A DNA stretch of 35,599 nt from assembly GCA_023436225.1 (NCBI GenBank), contig JAEZKA010000069.1, positions 1-35,599 of the forward strand. Reading direction: 5' to 3'. Within the stretch, counting starts at the first letter, position 1. Each line of letters begins with the position of its first letter. The stretch is from Bacillota bacterium (GTDB lineage Bacteria > Bacillota > Clostridia > Lachnospirales > Lachnospiraceae). This document shows positions 32,982-35,599 of this stretch, in pieces. The notes below the pieces were generated by a model. It was not told the DNA's origin. It made no database searches and worked only from the letters and a program-made list of their open reading frames with translations. Both the position numbers and the translations under genes were made by a program.

Positions 32982-34007
32982 ATGAAATATTCAACGTTAG
33001 CAGATAAAATTAACTCTTCAATTGAAAAGAATAACTTTTCTGGAGTTATCTCGATTAAAGAAAAAGGAAAGATAATTTATGAAAATGCAGTAGGATTTGC
33101 GGATAGAAGTAATAAAGTTAGTAATAATATGGAAACAAAATTTGGAATTGCATCTGGCACCAAGTTCTTCACAGCATTGGCTATAGGAAAATTAATTGAA
33201 GAAGGAAAGATATCACTTGAAACAAAAGTATTTGACATAATTAAATATGATTTTCCTTTTTATTCAAAAGAAATTACGATTGGGCAATTATTAACCCATA
33301 CATCAGGAATACCCGATTATTTTGATGAGGAGAAAGTAGATGATTTTGATAATTTTTTTGTAGCTATACCGTGGTATAAATTAAGAGAGCCAAAAGATTA
33401 TTTTCCTATATTTCCGCAGGAAAAGATGAAATTCCTGCCGGGTGAAAATTTTTCATATTGTAACAGTGGATTTATATTATTAGCAGCTCTAGTTAATGAA
33501 GTATCAGGAATCCCATATACAAGATTTGTAGAGGAGTATATATTTAAAGCTATTGGCATGAAAAATTCGGGGTTCTTTGAATTAAATAGGCTATCTGAAA
33601 ATACTGCCCTGGGTTATGTCGAAGATGATAATGGTTGGCGTACGAATATATATAACTTACCAATAGTAGGAGGTGGTGATGGTGGTGCATTTACTACAGT
33701 TGGAGATTTATACATATTATGGGATGCCTTTTTAAAGTTTAAAATTTTATCTAAGAGCTTAACTGAACTATATATTAAACCTTATATCAAAGCTGAATCG
33801 GAAGGAGAGAACTTATATTATGGACTTGGGATTTGGTTATGTAAGAAAGAAAAAACACTAGAAGAATATATTGTTGGATGTGATGCTGGAGTATCATTTA
33901 AATCTGCAATTATTAGGAAGAATGAAATTATTTATACAGTAATATCAAATACTGGTGATGGAGCATGGCCAATAATAAGCGAGATAAAAGATTTCTTCTG
34001 CTTTTGA
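32982..34007 (+). CDS. serine hydrolase, class C beta-lactamase-like fold
   Basis: This 341-residue protein is of the beta-lactamase/penicillin-binding-like serine hydrolase family. The S-x-x-K motif is ASGTKFFTA (catalytic Ser and Lys), and the Y-x-N motif is FSYCNSGF. The third box, usually K/H-x-G, is probably GCDAGVSF, without Lys or His at the first position. LLTHTSGIPDYF is the usual mid-domain signature. There is no signal peptide, so it is probably a cytoplasmic esterase or peptidase-like enzyme, not a secreted beta-lactamase. I chose ATG 32982, 8 bases after AGGGGAGA. It is more A+T-rich than its neighbours and is the only intact gene inside the element. Its stop codon lies in an arm-type repeat. 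Confidence 0.85.
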   Translation: MKYSTLADKINSSIEKNNFSGVISIKEKGKIIYENAVGFADRSNKVSNNMETKFGIASGTKFFTALAIGKLIEEGKISLETKVFDIIKYDFPFYSKEITIGQLLTHTSGIPDYFDEEKVDDFDNFFVAIPWYKLREPKDYFPIFPQEKMKFLPGENFSYCNSGFILLAALVNEVSGIPYTRFVEEYIFKAIGMKNSGFFELNRLSENTALGYVEDDNGWRTNIYNLPIVGGGDGGAFTTVGDLYILWDAFLKFKILSKSLTELYIKPYIKAESEGENLYYGLGIWLCKKEKTLEEYIVGCDAGVSFKSAIIRKNEIIYTVISNTGDGAWPIISEIKDFFCF

Positions 34008-34102
34008 GTACCCAATTGAGTACGTTAAAAATGGATGTGCTGGAAAGTCCCTTTCTATAAGTATTTTTAAGAGGGGATAGAATTCGAATCCCGTCTCGCG
34101 CT

Positions 34103-34340
34103 TAATATGAAAAAGGAGGCAATTTTCTGAAGCGTATTTACGGACATGAGACATTATTGAGAATTATAAAGATAATTAACTGTTGATTTTTTTATGAATT
34201 CTCTCACACCACAGAATAAGCATGAAACGATGAAAATGTGTGATACTTAATATTTCAAAACAACGGATTTTGACATTGTTACAACATGTCAATGTGGTTA
34301 TTAATTATTTGGAATTTCAAATTAGAAAGGGGATTTTATC
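34103..34340. other. intergenic region after the element
   Basis: No gene is supported here. TTGACAT (34270-34276) and ATGTCAA (34286-34292) form an inverted repeat about 50 bases before the next gene; it could be an operator or part of a promoter. Confidence 0.35.
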
Positions 34341-34709
34341 ATGATTGAATCGATAGCCGGATTTGCGTATGATTGTGAAAATGCAAATGAATTAGCGGAA
34401 TTTTATGCCAATCTTCTTGGATGGGATAAAATTCCGTCAGGTGGGGGCTGGGCCGGATTGCGCTCCCCACAAGGTTGGATATTGGCTTTTCAAGAGGTAG
34501 ATGAGTATATTCCACCAGTATGGCCGTGGAGAGTTGGAGAACAACAGCAAATGGCTCATATTGATTTTAAAGTAAAAAACTTAGATGAATCAGTTTGCCA
34601 TGCTTTACAATGTGGTGCAAAAAAATCTGAAATACAGTTTTATGAGGATTCAGCAGTGATGTTTGACCCTGAAGGTCATCCATTTTGCTTAAGTACAGCG
34701 GAACAATAA
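34341..34709 (+). CDS. VOC family (glyoxalase-like) protein
   Basis: This 122-residue single-unit VOC protein resembles Glyoxalase_6-type domains. It begins IAGFAYDCENANELAEFYANLLGW, has QQMAHIDFKVKNLDESV in the middle (candidate metal His), and ends VMFDPEGHPFCL, with the conserved D-P-E-G-H-P-F and a terminal acidic/His set. It probably works as a dimer. Members include resistance proteins and small-molecule enzymes; no substrate can be read. AAAGGGG precedes the start. It is a single gene just outside the element. Confidence 0.85.
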   Translation: MIESIAGFAYDCENANELAEFYANLLGWDKIPSGGGWAGLRSPQGWILAFQEVDEYIPPVWPWRVGEQQQMAHIDFKVKNLDESVCHALQCGAKKSEIQFYEDSAVMFDPEGHPFCLSTAEQ

Positions 34710-34791
34710 GGTTTGCCCGATGAGCCATATATGAAGCATGTAAATTCCAATCCATATGCCCAGTGTATAAAATTACATTTTCCTCCATATA

Positions 34792-34820
34792 TTGACTTCA
34801 CAAATAGAGAAACGTATAAT
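34792..34820 (+). promoter_or_regulatory. near-consensus sigma-A promoter
   Basis: TTGACT (34792-34797) and a perfect TATAAT (34815-34820) are spaced by exactly 17 bases. It would drive the short leader ORF at 34869 and the CD3324-like gene. Confidence 0.85.
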
Positions 34821-34868
34821 GATGATAAACAGAATTAAATTCCATACATAATAGAGGAGGATGGATTA

Positions 34869-34910
34869 ATGAAATTTAAACGTTTGCTTAAGCTCCATGC
34901 GATTCTGTAA
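34869..34910 (+). CDS. 13-codon leader ORF MKFKRLLKLHAIL
   Basis: A short ORF follows a very strong ribosome site, AGAGGAGG, at 8 bases. The peptide is rich in Lys and Leu. Directly after the stop, GGCAAATACG (34913-34922) and CGT...ATTTGCC (34930-34946) form a hairpin, and ATTCTAA/TTAGAAT forms another near 34974-34995, just before the next ribosome site. This layout suggests a regulatory leader or a true small peptide. Neither is proven. Confidence 0.5.
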   Translation: MKFKRLLKLHAIL

Positions 34911-35012
34911 TAGGCAAATACGTGTGGAGCGTATATAGATTTGCCAATTCATTCGTGAATAGTACAGAAGCCGCATTCTAAATTAATTATTAGAATAAGG
35001 AGCAAGTACCGA

Positions 35013-35276
35013 ATGAAGTATATAAATGCATTAAATGTTTTTCCAGATGAGTTACTGATAGAAATTCGAAAATATATCCCAGAAGGCTTTCTATACATTC
35101 CAGGAATTAACACCAGAAAGGAATGGGGAAGTATTTCTGGCCAAAAATATCATTTAGCTATCAGAGACAGGTTAATATATAAAGATTTTCAAAACGGAAA
35201 AACTGTTGCTGAAATATCAAAAGAGCATTATTTATCTGAAAGTTCGATTTATCGGATACTAAAAAATTATAAGTAA
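35013..35276 (+). CDS. CD3324 family helix-turn-helix protein
   Basis: This 87-residue protein resembles the CD3324 family (Mor-like activators) of Clostridia. It begins MKYINALNVFPDELLIEIRKYIPEGFLYIP, then has a short charged segment, and ends with a helix-turn-helix, KDFQNGKTVAEISKEHYLSESSIYRILKNYK. It probably binds DNA, but its targets are unknown. A GGAG site lies before the start. It is preceded by a strong promoter, a leader ORF and hairpins, and followed by a strong terminator, so it forms its own transcription unit. Confidence 0.82.
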   Translation: MKYINALNVFPDELLIEIRKYIPEGFLYIPGINTRKEWGSISGQKYHLAIRDRLIYKDFQNGKTVAEISKEHYLSESSIYRILKNYK

Positions 35277-35285
35277 TTCTTGTAT

Positions 35286-35352
35286 AAGGCTTTTACAAAA
35301 TTGAGTTACCTTACCACGGATATTCTCAATTTTGTGAAAGCCTTATTTTATT
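35286..35352 (+). terminator. terminator after the CD3324-like gene
   Basis: AAGGCTTTTACAAAATTGAG (35286-35305) pairs with CTCAATTTTGTGAAAGCCTT (35325-35344) over 20 bp with one wobble. A T-rich run follows. Confidence 0.9.
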
Positions 35353-35592
35353 GTAATTTATTTAAAATGATTGTAGTAATCTATATTCAGATTTTTATGA
35401 TAGAATGGTGTTATCAATAACAAGTCAATAGAGCGAAAAAAATAATAGGGGTGAATGCGCAACATTTTTATCGTGTAAATGCTACAATGGAAATGTAGAA
35501 AAGTTCCGATATGAAAATGTAGGAATTTATGCATTTCTGATTGTGGCTTTTTTCTTATATAATGATGTTATCTTTTTACGGAGGTACCCCGC

Positions 35593-35599
35593 ATGCGAG
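35593..35599 (+). CDS. start of a gene cut by the window end
   Basis: GGAGG (35580-35584) lies 8 bases before ATGCGAG, the last seven bases of the window, with a possible TATAAT -10 near 35557. Only the first two codons (Met-Arg) are visible, so nothing can be said about the product. Confidence 0.55.

Larger units (their letters stand above)
31653..34102. mobile_element. decayed integrative element at the tRNA-Gly 3' end
   Basis: The 20 bases at the tRNA 3' end (31653-31672) recur exactly at 34083-34102. A shorter copy (12 bases) lies at 31802-31813 and shares CTTAA past the tRNA end with the far copy. Between them are a truncated tyrosine integrase, broken coding fragments and a serine hydrolase. 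A composite repeat, TTTTGAGTACCCA followed by TGAGTACGT, occurs near each end (31875-31896 and 34002-34025) and looks like arm-type integrase sites. These facts indicate site-specific integration into tRNA-Gly that left the tRNA intact. The element is probably no longer mobile by itself. Confidence 0.75.

Noticed and set aside
32976..34007. Secreted beta-lactamase conferring drug resistance
   Set aside because: It has no signal peptide, and the third active-site box lacks the usual Lys or His. Only the broader serine hydrolase family can be supported.
1..35599. CRISPR arrays, insertion sequences or prophage structural genes
   Set aside because: I saw no regularly spaced repeats, no transposase and no phage morphogenesis genes. 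The only mobile signature is the tRNA-Gly element.

Overview
The window looks like chromosomal DNA of a low-GC, spore-forming anaerobe of the Clostridia, most likely Lachnospiraceae. This rests on A+T-rich sequence with strong AGGAGG-type ribosome binding sites, a T-box leader on lysS, a CD3324-like regulator, BspA-type leucine-rich repeats and a NiFe hydrogenase beside a CotA-like copper oxidase. I could run no database search, so the taxon is inferred.

Layout. 1-3850 holds a GNAT acetyltransferase, a DUF6273-type protein, a DHA3-like MFS exporter behind a short leader ORF, and an alpha/beta hydrolase. 3889-7295 (minus) is a NiFe hydrogenase operon in the order maturation protease, cytochrome b5-like protein, small subunit, large subunit. 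The small subunit is cut by an in-frame TAA. 7626-12198 holds two tandem membrane EAL proteins, one apparently active and one degenerate, then an acetate/succinate-type transporter. 12346-12486 is a decayed helix-turn-helix gene. 12634-16326 is a run of small-molecule and stress genes (membrane protein, P-loop kinase, GNAT, NUDIX, VOC, DJ-1). 16338-18297 is argS with its own promoter, an arginine-codon leader peptide and a terminator. 18310-21315 (minus) holds a RodA/FtsW-family protein and a multicopper oxidase. 21621-23190 is a membrane protein plus a phosphodiesterase. 23358-25745 is a divergent aldo/keto reductase and MerR-MBL pair with a typical 19-bp-spacer MerR promoter. 25886-31344 holds a secreted LRR protein, a Gfo/Idh/MocA oxidoreductase and T-box-controlled lysS. 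31601-34102 is tRNA-Gly(GCC) followed by a small decayed integrative element flanked by copies of the tRNA 3' end; it carries a truncated tyrosine integrase and a beta-lactamase-fold serine hydrolase. 34341-35599 holds a VOC protein, a strong promoter with a 13-codon leader ORF, a CD3324-like regulator, and the first codons of another gene.

The main theme beyond ordinary genes is control by short translated leaders. There are three candidates: argS (five Arg codons in six, with a terminator); the MFS exporter (leader codons complementary to the exporter's own Shine-Dalgarno sequence, and an LFVI run like the ErmC leader arrest motif); and the CD3324-like gene. The argS leader is the best candidate for a little-described system, because aminoacyl-tRNA synthetase genes in this phylum usually use T-boxes, as lysS here does. 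Other points are the broken hydrogenase small subunit with Asn in place of a proximal-cluster Cys, the active/degenerate EAL pair, the unclear specifier codon of the lysS T-box, and GC-rich palindromes at the tRNA-Gly junction.
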